DNA from: Pseudomonas sp. FP2309
Lineage (GTDB): Bacteria; Pseudomonadota; Gammaproteobacteria; Pseudomonadales; Pseudomonadaceae
Length of the DNA stretch: 64,000 nt
Assembly: GCF_030687575.1 (NCBI RefSeq)
Contig: NZ_CP117439.1
Location: forward strand, 2,657,501 to 2,721,500
Reading direction: 5' to 3'
Shown in pieces: positions 37,401 to 46,005 of the stretch. Each line of letters opens with the position of its first letter. Position 1 is the first letter of the stretch. The position numbers were made by a program, and so were the translations under genes. Below the pieces are notes generated by a model. It did not search any database. It was not told the DNA's origin and saw nothing but the letters and a program-made list of their open reading frames with translations.

Positions 37401-38832
37401 GGCCTTCCTGATGGGCTCAAGTGCGGCAGGGCCTGCGGGGTTGATTATTGCCGGGGCGTTGATGGCTGCTCAGGCGATCTATACGGCGGTGCGTGTGGTG
37501 GAGGACATTGAAAAATATACGCCCCTCTCAGGCCAGCAAAAATTCGTGGTCGGGGTGAAGTCATTTCTCGGGTTCGAGCCAGGCTTCGACGTGATAAAAC
37601 CCTACCTGGAGGCCAAGTATTCCAAGGAGTACGACGAAAAGAACAGGGCGCGCTACGAGGCGTTCCTGCAAGACGGCGGCAAACAGTACTTCGAACGGGT
37701 GATTTTTGGCTCTGCCGAAGTGGAAGCTAAAAAAGTCCCTGGGAAGGTCAAGCTGACGCCGACGTTGTGGTATTCGCCGATTACGTGGCCGCTGAGCTTG
37801 ATCAAAATCAACGGCCAGGTACCAGGCGTCAGCGTCAAAGGCGGCAACGACCATATTTCAGGCGCTCTTACCGCTTGGAACGACAAGCCCGTTAACGCTG
37901 TGGAAGGCGAGCTGGGCGAAAGCAAAGCCACACTCTGGGACTTGGGTGACGGCGATGATTGGGTCTCGGGTATCGAGCAAAAACCCAACTTCTTTTTGCT
38001 GGGCGGCGGCAAAAAAGGGATAAACGGCGGCAACGCCGACGACACGGTGATTTTCAACGCGGATGCACGCCAGGTACTGGAGCAGGCCAGGCAGGTTGGC
38101 GAAACCGAAAAGGATGGCTTCAGCCCGCGGCAAACCTCACTCAATGGCGGCGCAGGGCTTAACACTCTGTCGTTCAGTGGGCCGCTCAGCACGTCCTACG
38201 AGGAGGACGGGCAGCGCAAAACCAGCGAGTACAAAGGTCACGCTATCGACTTCAGGTCCCAGACTGTTTCGATAAAAACTCAACAGTCCAATAAAGAAGG
38301 CCTGAAAAAAATCGCGCACTTCCAGGCATTTTCCAACGCGACTACGGTGGAGAAGGGCGAGAGTTTTATCAGAGGCAATGATGAGAACAACAGGTTCACC
38401 CTCAATGGTCACCGTGATGTGCTCTACACCGGCAAAGGCGCGAACGTCGTGGTGGTCAACGGTGGTGCCGAAATCCATGGAGAGGGCGGATTCAACACTT
38501 ACATCATTAACCGGAACAACCTGGGTGTGACGATCGATGACCCGGCCGACAATATAGTCAGGCTGGACTACAGCGCTGCCCAGATCTCGGGCTGGCATGT
38601 TTCGCCGCAAGGTGATTTGTCGGCTGACCTGACGGGTGAACCGGCGGAACGGCAGAAGCTGGTCCTCAAGAGTGCGTTCTCCAAGGGCTCCGGTGACGTT
38701 AAAGCACGGACGACTTTTATCACCCGTGATGGTGTCATGATGACGATCACCGCTGCGGCTCAGGACGGTTCCGCCGAACGCATTCCCAAAGTGACCAGCA
38801 TGAGGGTTACTACCGATACAAAACCGGCATAA
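34462..38832 (+). CDS. Large toxin-like protein: C58 (YopT-type) cysteine protease, TcdB/Mcf-like pore region, RTX-like C-terminus
   Basis: 1456 residues from ATG 34462, no signal peptide. Visible parts: residues 49-63, a poly-Ala linker. About 60-320, a papain-like C58 domain with Cys179 (SQGQCSGISHLLSLA), His268 (DDHRVTAGVIV) and Asp288 (YYYSDPNIGLIEFSSYARF), the order and context of YopT/AvrPphB. About 320-900, mostly helical with a KPKQFLTLLNN segment I cannot name. About 940-1015, small-residue hydrophobic stretches (TLTAAFLMGSSAAGPAGLII) then IYTAVRVVEDIEKYTPL, as in TcdA/TcdB and Mcf/FitD pore regions. From about 1120, degenerate Gly/Asp repeats (KGGNDHISG, LGDGDDWVSG, GGNADDTVIF). Base composition is less GC-rich than neighbours. 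No secretion or immunity gene is adjacent. Family placement is inference. Confidence 0.8.
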   Translation: MKLSSSDSSSLFFPDGSSFNATLSRGLQQGSPGGRRVRRDETGTPAPLPAAAAAAAAAAAAAVPDADVLKVFHNKVVQAKTGKQSSAYLKGYNTPSSVQLPGYFASMSDLALLRLGVDQSYSPEQLGALQRLSEQRLINDSQVFVSLFTKVMSGNGVKVTPMPQGYYLSMINKLSQGQCSGISHLLSLAAAEGKQHIFLGNVFQAVANPDAPESRLFFEKLADVQAYTKYRKLANDPSTTTLAPYTEIAPQLKDSPATKTLLINGDDHRVTAGVIVDANQNRTYYYSDPNIGLIEFSSYARFEEGLNKLFTGELSGAFTPAVPGGYFQHPKYILSVFNPTHIPEVSPDHIGVKFMYDAPLDGLDSAKIINASRLPLADDFRSQTSAPDAAAKADYDAVANGLKKLHDAKGMSQYHEAKTVLSAAQAFIENHPDAMQLTAMRALAQKLVNVINEAAAPTEYPYAFESMEGDRVGLAEAELGSPKKYHTEYAPYAAVNVVTSKNADPGRTKAVTKAVSAALEKIHQNDPQTANLLGTDVNVVIAKPGDHARTHIRLGPVPTLIVGDDFFAPPAAGNGTVADRVGRQAGDNLADAIAQKQAALIVGELGLHGYYTAKPKQFLTLLNNQDPYSSSDQALSQRAGRTPRDFISEAYTARVCDGKLDSAVKASLDSLISSAEGTRNGVPATSSPHVTTIDEAQVARLQQLDASRPPIRLGELNVSRVELYKMGATVDGNPIENPLPGDAEGRQLCNRLQVDLEHFKGYLKGTSNDVGDRVASLISEIGSHRGVEGAPLFSTSSSTAVPEPLQKLVHDTSEQHALLQRFEQSKQPLPSDFFAPQASDASGAKTSAGLGFQAFSTYQGLRSAIANFQSGKTTEGAITLGAVASDYVGMGVEAGMNKLAQKAISGAAPSIAGFKALTVGKLIGKIGGAAGTALSVPFEIHNAIDSFNKAAKSTGKDAQDHYVNGAFSVANAAVSLTLTAAFLMGSSAAGPAGLIIAGALMAAQAIYTAVRVVEDIEKYTPLSGQQKFVVGVKSFLGFEPGFDVIKPYLEAKYSKEYDEKNRARYEAFLQDGGKQYFERVIFGSAEVEAKKVPGKVKLTPTLWYSPITWPLSLIKINGQVPGVSVKGGNDHISGALTAWNDKPVNAVEGELGESKATLWDLGDGDDWVSGIEQKPNFFLLGGGKKGINGGNADDTVIFNADARQVLEQARQVGETEKDGFSPRQTSLNGGAGLNTLSFSGPLSTSYEEDGQRKTSEYKGHAIDFRSQTVSIKTQQSNKEGLKKIAHFQAFSNATTVEKGESFIRGNDENNRFTLNGHRDVLYTGKGANVVVVNGGAEIHGEGGFNTYIINRNNLGVTIDDPADNIVRLDYSAAQISGWHVSPQGDLSADLTGEPAERQKLVLKSAFSKGSGDVKARTTFITRDGVMMTITAAAQDGSAERIPKVTSMRVTTDTKPA
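34607..34648 (+). repeat. Seven tandem CCGCTG units encoding poly-Ala
   Basis: Seven perfect copies of the hexamer CCGCTG encode most of the Ala run in the toxin N-terminus. Slippage would change the linker by two Ala per unit without a frameshift, so length may vary between strains. Confidence 0.9.
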
Positions 38833-38855
38833 GGCGCGAGGCGCCTTCACGCACT

Positions 38856-38880
38856 GGCTGGCACCCATCGGGTGCCAGCC
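38856..38880. terminator. 11-bp perfect hairpin between toxin and PatB genes
   Basis: GGCTGGCACCC (38856-38866) and GGGTGCCAGCC (38870-38880) with a 3-nt loop lie between the convergent stops at 38832 and 38885. No clear T-run on either strand, but stem strength and position suit a shared terminator. Confidence 0.65.
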
Positions 38881-38884
38881 TGGT

Positions 38885-40030
38885 TCAGCGGTTGCGCAAA
38901 CTGCGCTCCATGCGCTGCAAGCCTTCTTCCAGCAACGCCCGTGGGCAGCCGAAGTTCAGGCGCACGAACTGCTGGCTGTCATCGCCGAATTCGATCCCCG
39001 CACTCAAGCCGACCTTGGCCTGCTCCAGGAAGAACCGTTGCGGGTCGTCCAAGCCCAGGGCGCTGCAATCGAGCCAGGCGAGGAAGGTGCCTTGGGGCGC
39101 ATGCATCACCACGCCGGGCAAGCGGGTCTGTACGGCATTGAGCAAGTAGTCGCGGTTGGCTTGCAGATAGTGCTTGAGCGCGTCGAGCCACTCGCCGCAT
39201 TGGCTGTAGGCGGCGCGGGTGGCCTCCAGGCCCAGTGGGCTGACGCTGTCGACCATGCCGCACCGGGCGTTGTTGAAACGCTCGCGAATGTCGGCATTCT
39301 GGATCACCGCAAAGCAGGTTTTCAGGCCCGCCACGTTGTAGGCCTTGCTGGCCGACATCAGCGTAATGGTGCGCTGTGCGATCTCTGGGCTCAGGCTCGC
39401 GGTGGGGATATGGCGGCGGCCATCGAAGCATAGCTCGGCATGGATTTCGTCACTGATGATCAGTGCGCCCTGATCCAGGCAAGCGGTGGCCAGTGCCAAC
39501 AATTCTTCACGGGGGAATACCTTGCCCATGGGGTTGTGCGGGTTGCTCAGCAGCAGCGCGCCGGCACCGCTGAGCGCCTGGCGCATGGCGGGCATTGGCG
39601 TGAGGTATTGGCCGTCGATCAATTCGAACGGCACTTCGATACGCGGCAGGTTCCAGTGCCCCGGCGCCAGGCGAATCGGGCGGTAGTTCGGGGTTTGCAG
39701 CACCACCGGTTGGCCGGGTTGCACAAATGCGTGCAGGGCCATATTGAAGCCCGGCTCCACGCCAGGCAGAAACAGCAGCTCTTCGGGCAGCACGCGCCAG
39801 GCGTATTTGGCCCACAGGTCGGCCACGATGGCTTCGCGCACGTCAGGCCCGGCCACGCTGTAGCCGAGGATCTGCTGGTTCAGGCGCTCATGCAGGGCAT
39901 GCAGCACGGCGGGCGGCGCAGCGATGTCCATATCGGCGATCCACATCGGCAAGACATCGGCCGGGTAACGGCTCCACTTGGTGCTGCCGGTGCCGAGACG
40001 GGGGTGGATCGTGTCGAAATCAAAGCTCAT
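38885..40030 (-). CDS. PatB/MalY-type PLP-dependent C-S lyase (cystathionine beta-lyase-like)
   Basis: 381 residues of fold-type I aminotransferases. Seen: LPMWIADMDIAAPPAV at the N-terminus, LLLSNPHNPMGKVF, the PLP Asp in IISDEIHAEL and the PLP Lys in MSASKAYNVAGLK. This is the PatB/MalY pattern of beta C-S lyases that split cystathionine or cysteine conjugates to pyruvate, ammonia and a thiol. ATG 40030 (MSFDFDTIHPRLGT) is taken as start. Divergent from ggt with 216 bp between, and both could act on glutathione-derived thiols. Confidence 0.9.
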   Translation of the reverse strand: MSFDFDTIHPRLGTGSTKWSRYPADVLPMWIADMDIAAPPAVLHALHERLNQQILGYSVAGPDVREAIVADLWAKYAWRVLPEELLFLPGVEPGFNMALHAFVQPGQPVVLQTPNYRPIRLAPGHWNLPRIEVPFELIDGQYLTPMPAMRQALSGAGALLLSNPHNPMGKVFPREELLALATACLDQGALIISDEIHAELCFDGRRHIPTASLSPEIAQRTITLMSASKAYNVAGLKTCFAVIQNADIRERFNNARCGMVDSVSPLGLEATRAAYSQCGEWLDALKHYLQANRDYLLNAVQTRLPGVVMHAPQGTFLAWLDCSALGLDDPQRFFLEQAKVGLSAGIEFGDDSQQFVRLNFGCPRALLEEGLQRMERSLRNR

Positions 40031-40246
40031 GGCGGGACTCGTGTCAGGAAGGCTAACGAAGGATGGCGCTGATTCTAGCGCCATTCTTTTGATAGGCGAG
40101 GGTACAACAGCTTGAGCGCAGAAAAGAGCAACGGCGTTTTGCGCCGTTCCGTGACCGACAAGTTCTGTAATAAAAACGCCATTGCGCTGGGGATTGAACG
40201 CGCAACGGGCTATTTTGGTGCATCTCAATAATCAGAGTAGCCATGG

Positions 40247-41971
40247 ATGAAATACCAACCCTTCAGCCGAACCTTGATTGCCACTGCCCTGGTGTTGACG
40301 GTCAGTGGTGTGCATGCCGCTTCCCAGGCCCCGGTGGCCGGTGAAAACGGCATGGTGGTCACGGCACAGCATTTGGCCACTCATGTGGGCGTGGACGTGC
40401 TCAAGGCCGGCGGCAACGCGGTGGATGCGGCGGTGGCGGTGGGCTACGCACTGGCGGTGGTCTACCCGGCGGCGGGTAACCTGGGCGGCGGCGGTTTCAT
40501 GACCGTGCAACTGGCGGACGGGCGCAAGACCTTCCTCGACTTCCGCGAAAAAGCCCCGCTGGCGGCGACCGCCAACATGTACCTGGACAAGGACGGCAAC
40601 GTCATTGAAGGCCTGAGCGCCAAGGGCCACCTGGCGGTCGGCGTGCCCGGCACGGTCTCCGGCATGGAGCTGGCCCTGAGCAAATACGGCACCCTCAAGC
40701 GCGCCCAGGTGATTGCCCCGGCGATCAAGCTGGCGGAAAACGGCTTTGCCCTGGAGCAGGGTGATATCGACCTGCTGCACACCGCCACCGGCGAGTTCGA
40801 GAAAGACAAGGACCTGCGCGGCATCTTCCTGCACAACGGCCAGCCGCTGCAGGTCGGCCAGAAGCTGGTGCAGAAGGACCTGGCCAAGACCCTCAAGGAG
40901 ATCTCCGCCAAGGGCACCGACGGTTTCTATAAAGGCTGGGTGGCCAAGGCATTGGTCGATTCCAGCCAGGCCGGCAAAGGCATCATCACCCAGGCGGACC
41001 TCGACACCTACAAGACCCGTGAACTGGCGCCCATCGAGTGTGACTACCGCGGCTACCACGTGGTTTCCGCGCCGCCGCCGAGCTCGGGCGGTGTGGTGAT
41101 CTGCCAGATCATGAACATCCTCGAAGGCTACCCGATGGCCGAGCTCGGCTACCACTCGGCGCAGGGTCTGCATTATCAGATCGAAGCGATGCGCCACGCC
41201 TATGTGGACCGTAACAGCTACCTTGGCGATCCGGATTTCGTGAAGAACCCGATCGCCCACCTGCTGGACAAGGACTACGCCACCAAACTGCGCGCCGCCA
41301 TCGAACCGCAGAAAGCCGGGGATTCCCAGGCGATCAAACCGGGCGTGTCGCCCCATGAAGGCAACAACACCACGCACTATTCCATCGTCGACAAGTGGGG
41401 CAACGCGGTCTCCGTCACGTACACCCTTAACGACTGGTTCGGCGCGGGCGTGATGGCCAGCAAGACCGGGGTGATCCTCAATGACGAAATGGATGATTTC
41501 ACGGTCAAGGTCGGCGTGCCGAACATGTACGGGCTGGTTCAGGGCGAAGCCAACGCCATCGCCCCTGGCAAGGCGCCGCTGTCGTCGATGAGCCCGACCA
41601 TCGTGACCAAAGATGGCAAGGCCGTGATGGTGGTGGGCACGCCTGGCGGCAGTCGCATCATTACCGCAACCCTGCTGACGATCCTGAACGTGATCGACTA
41701 CAAGATGAACATTCAGGAAGCGGTGGACGCGCCGCGTTTCCACCAACAGTGGATGCCGCAAACCACCAACCTGGAAACCTTTGCCGTCAGCCCGGACACC
41801 CAGAAAATCCTCGAAAGCTGGGGCCACACGTTTGCAGGGCCGCAGGATGCCAACCACTTGGCGGCGATTCTGGTAGGGGCGCCTTCGTTAGACGGTAAAC
41901 CGGTGGGTAACAACCGCTTCTACGGCGCGAATGACCCACGGCGCAACACTGGCCTGTCCCTGGGCTACTAA
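40247..41971 (+). CDS. ggt: Gamma-glutamyltranspeptidase
   Basis: 574 residues, Sec signal at the N-terminus (LIATALVLTVSGVHAASQ), periplasmic. The precursor cleaves itself before Thr375 in GNNTTHYSIVD, giving large and small subunits; this Thr is the catalytic nucleophile. Other family marks: GGNAVDAAVAVGYALAVV, GNLGGGGFM, PLSSMSPTIV and GTPGGSRIITA. It breaks glutathione and gamma-glutamyl compounds outside the cytoplasm. Divergent from the PatB-like lyase, which may use the cysteine conjugates it releases (inference). Confidence 0.97.
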   Translation: MKYQPFSRTLIATALVLTVSGVHAASQAPVAGENGMVVTAQHLATHVGVDVLKAGGNAVDAAVAVGYALAVVYPAAGNLGGGGFMTVQLADGRKTFLDFREKAPLAATANMYLDKDGNVIEGLSAKGHLAVGVPGTVSGMELALSKYGTLKRAQVIAPAIKLAENGFALEQGDIDLLHTATGEFEKDKDLRGIFLHNGQPLQVGQKLVQKDLAKTLKEISAKGTDGFYKGWVAKALVDSSQAGKGIITQADLDTYKTRELAPIECDYRGYHVVSAPPPSSGGVVICQIMNILEGYPMAELGYHSAQGLHYQIEAMRHAYVDRNSYLGDPDFVKNPIAHLLDKDYATKLRAAIEPQKAGDSQAIKPGVSPHEGNNTTHYSIVDKWGNAVSVTYTLNDWFGAGVMASKTGVILNDEMDDFTVKVGVPNMYGLVQGEANAIAPGKAPLSSMSPTIVTKDGKAVMVVGTPGGSRIITATLLTILNVIDYKMNIQEAVDAPRFHQQWMPQTTNLETFAVSPDTQKILESWGHTFAGPQDANHLAAILVGAPSLDGKPVGNNRFYGANDPRRNTGLSLGY

Positions 41972-41989
41972 CCTCGCCGTCCTGTTATC

Positions 41990-42019
41990 AGCGGGCTTGC
42001 TGTTGGGAGGGAGCCCGCT
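41990..42019. repeat. REP-like hairpin after ggt
   Basis: AGCGGGCT (41990-41997) and AGCCCGCT (42012-42019) are perfect arms; the whole resembles the group's GCGGGCTTGC..GAGCCCGCTCACC extragenic palindromes. It lies between convergent stops and may also end transcription. Confidence 0.55.
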
Positions 42020-42540
42020 CACCGCAAGAGCTGTTCTACCGCAGCAAACGCTGCGGCGCGGCGCGCCTCCCAATCTCCGCTGATGACCCGCATGGGCTGG
42101 TGGTGCTGTTGCAGCCACGCCAGGCTGTCCTGGAAGAATGCACGCCGGTCCGCCAGTTCCGGTTGGCAACGCTGGCCGTCGGCGGTCCACTCCACCTCTT
42201 CGGGCGAGAGCAGCAGGTGCAGGTCGTAATCACGGGCCAGCAGCTCATCGTCGAGCCACGCCGGGTAGTCGCCGAACAGGGTCTGGCTCCACAGCTTGTT
42301 GGTGAGCAGGTGAGTGTCGAGGATCAGCAGGTGGGGTTGCGCTGCGCGCGCAGCGTCTTCCCACGCCAGTTGGCCGTGGGCGATGGCGGGGATGTCCGCC
42401 AGGCACGTATCGCGCTGATGGTGATCGATAAAGTGCCGAACGTATTCGCCCACCATCAAACCACCGAACTGCGCGTGCAACTCGGCGGCCAGCCAGCTTT
42501 TACCGCTGGACTCGGGGCCCGCCAACACCACCACCTTCAC
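42019..42540 (-). CDS. AAA-family ATPase, NadR-like ribosylnicotinamide kinase
   Basis: 173 residues with an N-terminal P-loop LAGPESSGKSWLA and the NadR-kinase signatures VGEYVRHFID, LAWEDAARAAQPHLLILDTH and YDLHLLLSPEEVEWTADGQR. Predicted to phosphorylate nicotinamide riboside to NMN. It starts at GTG 42540, overlapping the pnuC stop by 4 bp (GTGA), so it is coupled to the transporter. The NMN adenylyltransferase domain of full-length NadR is absent. Confidence 0.85.
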   Translation of the reverse strand: MKVVVLAGPESSGKSWLAAELHAQFGGLMVGEYVRHFIDHHQRDTCLADIPAIAHGQLAWEDAARAAQPHLLILDTHLLTNKLWSQTLFGDYPAWLDDELLARDYDLHLLLSPEEVEWTADGQRCQPELADRRAFFQDSLAWLQQHHQPMRVISGDWEARRAAAFAAVEQLLR

Positions 42541-43100
42541 GATTGCAGCGCCGGGTCGGCGCGCCATTCGCGCCAGCCTTGCACGGCGATCACGGTGAAC
42601 AAAGCATAGAGCGCAGCGGTGAGATAGAGGCCTTTATAGAGGAACAGCCCGACGAATATCACGTCGACGACGATCCACAACGGCCAGCACTGCACGCGTT
42701 TTTGCGCCATCCACATTTGCGCCACCAGGCTGAAGCCGGTGAGGGCGGCGTCGAGCCACGGTTGGGCGGCGTCGGTCCAGTGGGCCATGGCGGCACCGAG
42801 CAACAGGCTGCCCGTTGCGCCGATGGCCAGGCTGGTGATGATCGCCGGCCAACCCAGGCTGCTGACCTGGCGGCCTTGCCTGACCTCGCCGGCGCGGGTC
42901 CATTGCCACCAGCCATACAATTGCAGGCCGGCGTAGACCACCTGCAGCAGCATGTCGGAATAGAGTTTCACGTCATAAAACACCCAGGTGTACAACAGCA
43001 CCATCACCAGGCCGATGGGCCAGCACCAAGGGTTTTGCTTGACCGTCAGCCAGACAGCGATCACCCCCAGGGCAGCGGCGAACAGTTCAAGCCCGGACAT
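42537..43100 (-). CDS. pnuC: Nicotinamide riboside transporter PnuC
   Basis: 187 residues, about seven hydrophobic segments. Family motifs seen: WLTVKQNPWCWPIGLVMVLL, YSDMLLQVVYAGLQLYGWWQ and the C-terminal VQCWPLWIVVDVIFVGLFLY (W-x-x-x-N/D-x-x). PnuC moves nicotinamide riboside, which the coupled kinase traps as NMN for NAD salvage. ATG 43100 has AAAGGATC 5 nt upstream. The 208 bp upstream to the chemoreceptor stop hold no gene I can support. Confidence 0.9.
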   Translation of the reverse strand: MSGLELFAAALGVIAVWLTVKQNPWCWPIGLVMVLLYTWVFYDVKLYSDMLLQVVYAGLQLYGWWQWTRAGEVRQGRQVSSLGWPAIITSLAIGATGSLLLGAAMAHWTDAAQPWLDAALTGFSLVAQMWMAQKRVQCWPLWIVVDVIFVGLFLYKGLYLTAALYALFTVIAVQGWREWRADPALQS

Positions 43101-43308
43101 GGCGGATCCTTTGGGGAGTGGGAGAGGGCGCTGATTGTAACCAAAGACGGCCTCGTGCAGGCGCCGACTTTGTCGAGACCGGGCTCGCCGCCATGGGCGA
43201 ACGTGCCGTGGAGAGCGAACTTGCCCCGCGCCGGACTGCGCAGCAGTTCCACAAAAATGCCTTACCGTGCTACTTCCCGGCACCGCTTCACAGCCCGCTC
43301 CCGCAGCA

Positions 43309-44943
43309 TCACACCTTGAACTGGCGCAACAACCCATCCAACTGCTCACTCAAACCGCGCAACTGGGCACTGGCCAGGCTCGACTGTTCCGCGGCGACCG
43401 CCGTGCTGTGGGACAACCCCGCCGCTTGGGTGACGTTCTGGTTGATGTCTTCCACCACGTGGGCCTGTTGCAGCGTGGCGCTGGCGATCGAGGCGTTCAG
43501 GCCGTTGAGGTTGCGCAGCGCCTGGCCGATGGCGTTCAGGCTTTCACCGGCCAGGCCCGCTTGCTCAATGGTCAGTTGCGACGCGCTATGGCTGTCACTG
43601 ATCACCTTGACCGCAGCTTCCGAGTGGCTTTGCAGGCGCTCAATCATCACCTGGATTTCGGCGGTGGATTTTTGCGTACGCTGGGCCAGCAGACGGACCT
43701 CATCGGCCACCACGGCGAACCCGCGACCTTGCTCGCCGGCGCGCGCCGCTTCGATGGCAGCGTTCAGGGCCAGCAGGTTGGTCTGGTCGGCGATGGAGCG
43801 GATGACTTCCAGTACACCGCCAATCTGCGTGCTTTCACTGGACAGGGTGCGAATCACTTCCACGGCCTGGCTGATGGTGGTGGAGAGCTGGTCGATCCGT
43901 TGCAGGCTGCCGTCGATATTCACCTGGCCTTGCTGGGCCTGGGCTTGGGCTTCGCGCATCTCGCTGGCGGCGTGTTCGGCGTTTTTGGCCACGTCCTGCA
44001 CGCCGTAGGTCACTTCATTGATGGCGGTGGCCACCAGTTCCATCTGCTGTGACTGCTGCTGGCTGCGGTCATGGGCCTGGCTGGCGTTGGTGCCCAGCTC
44101 CGCGGACGACTGGCCCAGGGCGTTGGCGCAGGATTGCAACTGGCTGACCACTTGGCGCAGCTTGGCGGTGAAGCTGTTGAAGTGCTGGGACAGTTGCGTC
44201 ACTTCGTCACGGCCGTGGGTGTCGAGGCTGCGTGTCAGGTCGCTTTCGCCGCTGGCGATATTGCCCATGGCATTCACCGCTGCCTGCAGCGGACGCACGA
44301 TGCTGCGGGCGATCAACGACACCAGCAAGCCCATCACCAACGCGATGCCCAGCACGATAAACGACGCTTTCCACACCTGAGCGTTGAATTCGGCCTGCAC
44401 GTCGTCCACGTAAACGCCGGAGCCGATAATCCAGCCCCAGGGTTCAAACAATTGGATGTATGAGGTCTTGGCGACCGGTGCGTCGGCACCCGGCTTGGGC
44501 CAGCGGTAGTTGACGATACCGGCGCCCTTGGCCTTCGCCAGGCTGACGAACTCGTTGAATATGGCAAAGCCGTCAGGGTCGCGAATGGCCGACAGGTTCT
44601 GGCCATCCAGTTTGGGGTTGGCCGGGTGCATGACCATCACGGGGGTGAGGTCGTTGATCCAGAAATAGTCGTCATGGTCATAGCGCAAACCGCGCACAGC
44701 ACTCAGGGCTTGTTTCTGTGCCGCTTCGCGGGTCATCACACCGGTGGTTTCGAGTGAGTGATAAAACGTCAGGATGCCGCTGGCGGTCTGGACCACGTGC
44801 TGGGTCTGTTGGCGCTTGGCCTGGTAAAGGTCGTCGTGGATCTGCTTGAGCATCAGCAAACCCAGGGCCATCAGCATCAGCACGGCGACGATCAGGATCA
44901 GCCACAGGCGTCGGCTGATCGACATGTTGCGCAAACTGTTCAT
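43309..44943 (-). CDS. Methyl-accepting chemotaxis protein with single Cache domain
   Basis: About 544 residues. TM1 near 10-30 ([20 protein letters not shown]), a periplasmic sCache_2 ligand domain (about 35-185: [36 protein letters not shown]), TM2 near 190-210, HAMP, and the signalling tip [20 protein letters not shown] with [16 protein letters not shown]. Related receptors sense C4-dicarboxylates or other carboxylates, but the ligand cannot be read. ATG 44943 has GGAG 11 nt upstream; a GTG at 44955 is the alternative. Confidence 0.94.
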   Translation of the reverse strand: MNSLRNMSISRRLWLILIVAVLMLMALGLLMLKQIHDDLYQAKRQQTQHVVQTASGILTFYHSLETTGVMTREAAQKQALSAVRGLRYDHDDYFWINDLTPVMVMHPANPKLDGQNLSAIRDPDGFAIFNEFVSLAKAKGAGIVNYRWPKPGADAPVAKTSYIQLFEPWGWIIGSGVYVDDVQAEFNAQVWKASFIVLGIALVMGLLVSLIARSIVRPLQAAVNAMGNIASGESDLTRSLDTHGRDEVTQLSQHFNSFTAKLRQVVSQLQSCANALGQSSAELGTNASQAHDRSQQQSQQMELVATAINEVTYGVQDVAKNAEHAASEMREAQAQAQQGQVNIDGSLQRIDQLSTTISQAVEVIRTLSSESTQIGGVLEVIRSIADQTNLLALNAAIEAARAGEQGRGFAVVADEVRLLAQRTQKSTAEIQVMIERLQSHSEAAVKVISDSHSASQLTIEQAGLAGESLNAIGQALRNLNGLNASIASATLQQAHVVEDINQNVTQAAGLSHSTAVAAEQSSLASAQLRGLSEQLDGLLRQFKV

Positions 44944-45067
44944 TCGTCCTGTCACTCCGGGCTTTTATAATTGTGGGCGTTGCATCGACTTTTACGCCTT
45001 GTCTGATAGGCTTTCGGCCCGTAATCGTAAAACCTTAGTACTGCTTGATTTTCACAGCATTTTTGCA

Positions 45068-45097
45068 GGCCGGCGTTGACCGTTATCAACGCCGGCC
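45068..45097. promoter_or_regulatory. Perfect 12-bp hairpin between divergent MCP and uppP genes
   Basis: GGCCGGCGTTGA (45068-45079) and TCAACGCCGGCC (45086-45097) pair perfectly around 6 nt. It lies 78 bp upstream of the uppP start, inside a divergent promoter region where a terminator is not expected. It may form in the uppP leader RNA. Confidence 0.5.
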
Positions 45098-45174
45098 TTC
45101 AGTGCGCTCGTCGTCAGTGAACCATTAAAAAAGACTAACAAGGCATGCCATGGCGCATGACCTTTGGGGGAAGC

Positions 45175-46005
45175 ATGGATTTTTGGACTGCCATTCAGGC
45201 ATTGATTCTTGGCGTAGTGGAGGGGCTGACCGAGTTCCTGCCGATCTCCAGCACCGGCCACCAGATCATCGTCGCCGATTTGCTCGACTTCGGCGGCGAG
45301 CGTGCGATGGCGTTCAACATCATTATCCAGCTTGGCGCCATTTTGGCAGTGGTCTGGGAGTTCCGGCGCAAGATCCTCGACGTCGTGACGGGCTTGCCCA
45401 CGCAGCGCAATGCCCAGCGTTTCACCGTTAACCTGTTGATCGCGTTCCTGCCGGCCGTGGTGCTGGGGGTGATCTTCGCCGACCTGATCCATCATTACCT
45501 GTTTAACCCGATCACTGTGGCCACGGCCCTGGTGGTGGGCGGCATCATCATGCTGTGGGCCGAGCGCCGTGAGCATGAAGTGCATGCTCAGACCGTCGAC
45601 GACATCACCTGGAAAGACGCGCTCAAGGTGGGCTTTGCCCAGTGTCTGGCGATGATCCCGGGCACCTCGCGCTCCGGCTCGACCATCATTGGCGGCCTGC
45701 TGTTCGGCCTCTCGCGCAAGACCGCCACGGAGTTCTCGTTCTTCCTGGCCATGCCTACCATGGTCGGCGCGGCGGTGTACTCGGGCTATAAGTACCGTGA
45801 CCTGTTCCAACCGGCGGACTTGCCGGTGTTCGCGGTGGGTTTTATCACCTCGTTCATCTTCGCGATGATCGCGGTCAAGGGCCTGCTCAAGTTCATCGCC
45901 AGCCATAGCTACGCGGCGTTTGCCTGGTACCGCATCGGGTTTGGCCTGCTGATTCTGGCCACCTGGCAGTTCGGTTGGATCGATTGGGCGGCAGCCAAGG
46001 CATGA
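45175..46005 (+). CDS. uppP: Undecaprenyl-diphosphatase UppP (BacA)
   Basis: Integral membrane phosphatase recycling the lipid carrier of peptidoglycan and O-antigen synthesis; confers bacitracin resistance when overproduced. 276 residues with both active-site motifs: [20 protein letters not shown] and [19 protein letters not shown] 45175 (MDFWTAIQ) follows GGGGGA; an upstream ATG at 45145 is less likely. The stop overlaps the start of the DUF1294 gene by 4 bp (ATGA). Confidence 0.96.
   Translation: MDFWTAIQALILGVVEGLTEFLPISSTGHQIIVADLLDFGGERAMAFNIIIQLGAILAVVWEFRRKILDVVTGLPTQRNAQRFTVNLLIAFLPAVVLGVIFADLIHHYLFNPITVATALVVGGIIMLWAERREHEVHAQTVDDITWKDALKVGFAQCLAMIPGTSRSGSTIIGGLLFGLSRKTATEFSFFLAMPTMVGAAVYSGYKYRDLFQPADLPVFAVGFITSFIFAMIAVKGLLKFIASHSYAAFAWYRIGFGLLILATWQFGWIDWAAAKA

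Noticed and set aside
40232..41857. A 541-codon open frame antisense to ggt
   Set aside because: Shadow of the ggt coding frame. The sense protein has complete GGT motifs and the antisense one has none.
43101..43308. Possible structured RNA or riboswitch upstream of pnuC; part of the minus strand (GTGCCGGGAAGTAGC) recalls the 3' end of 4.5S RNA
   Set aside because: The essential SRP tetraloop and asymmetric-loop sequence are missing and no riboswitch core could be matched. I see only a GC-rich spacer.
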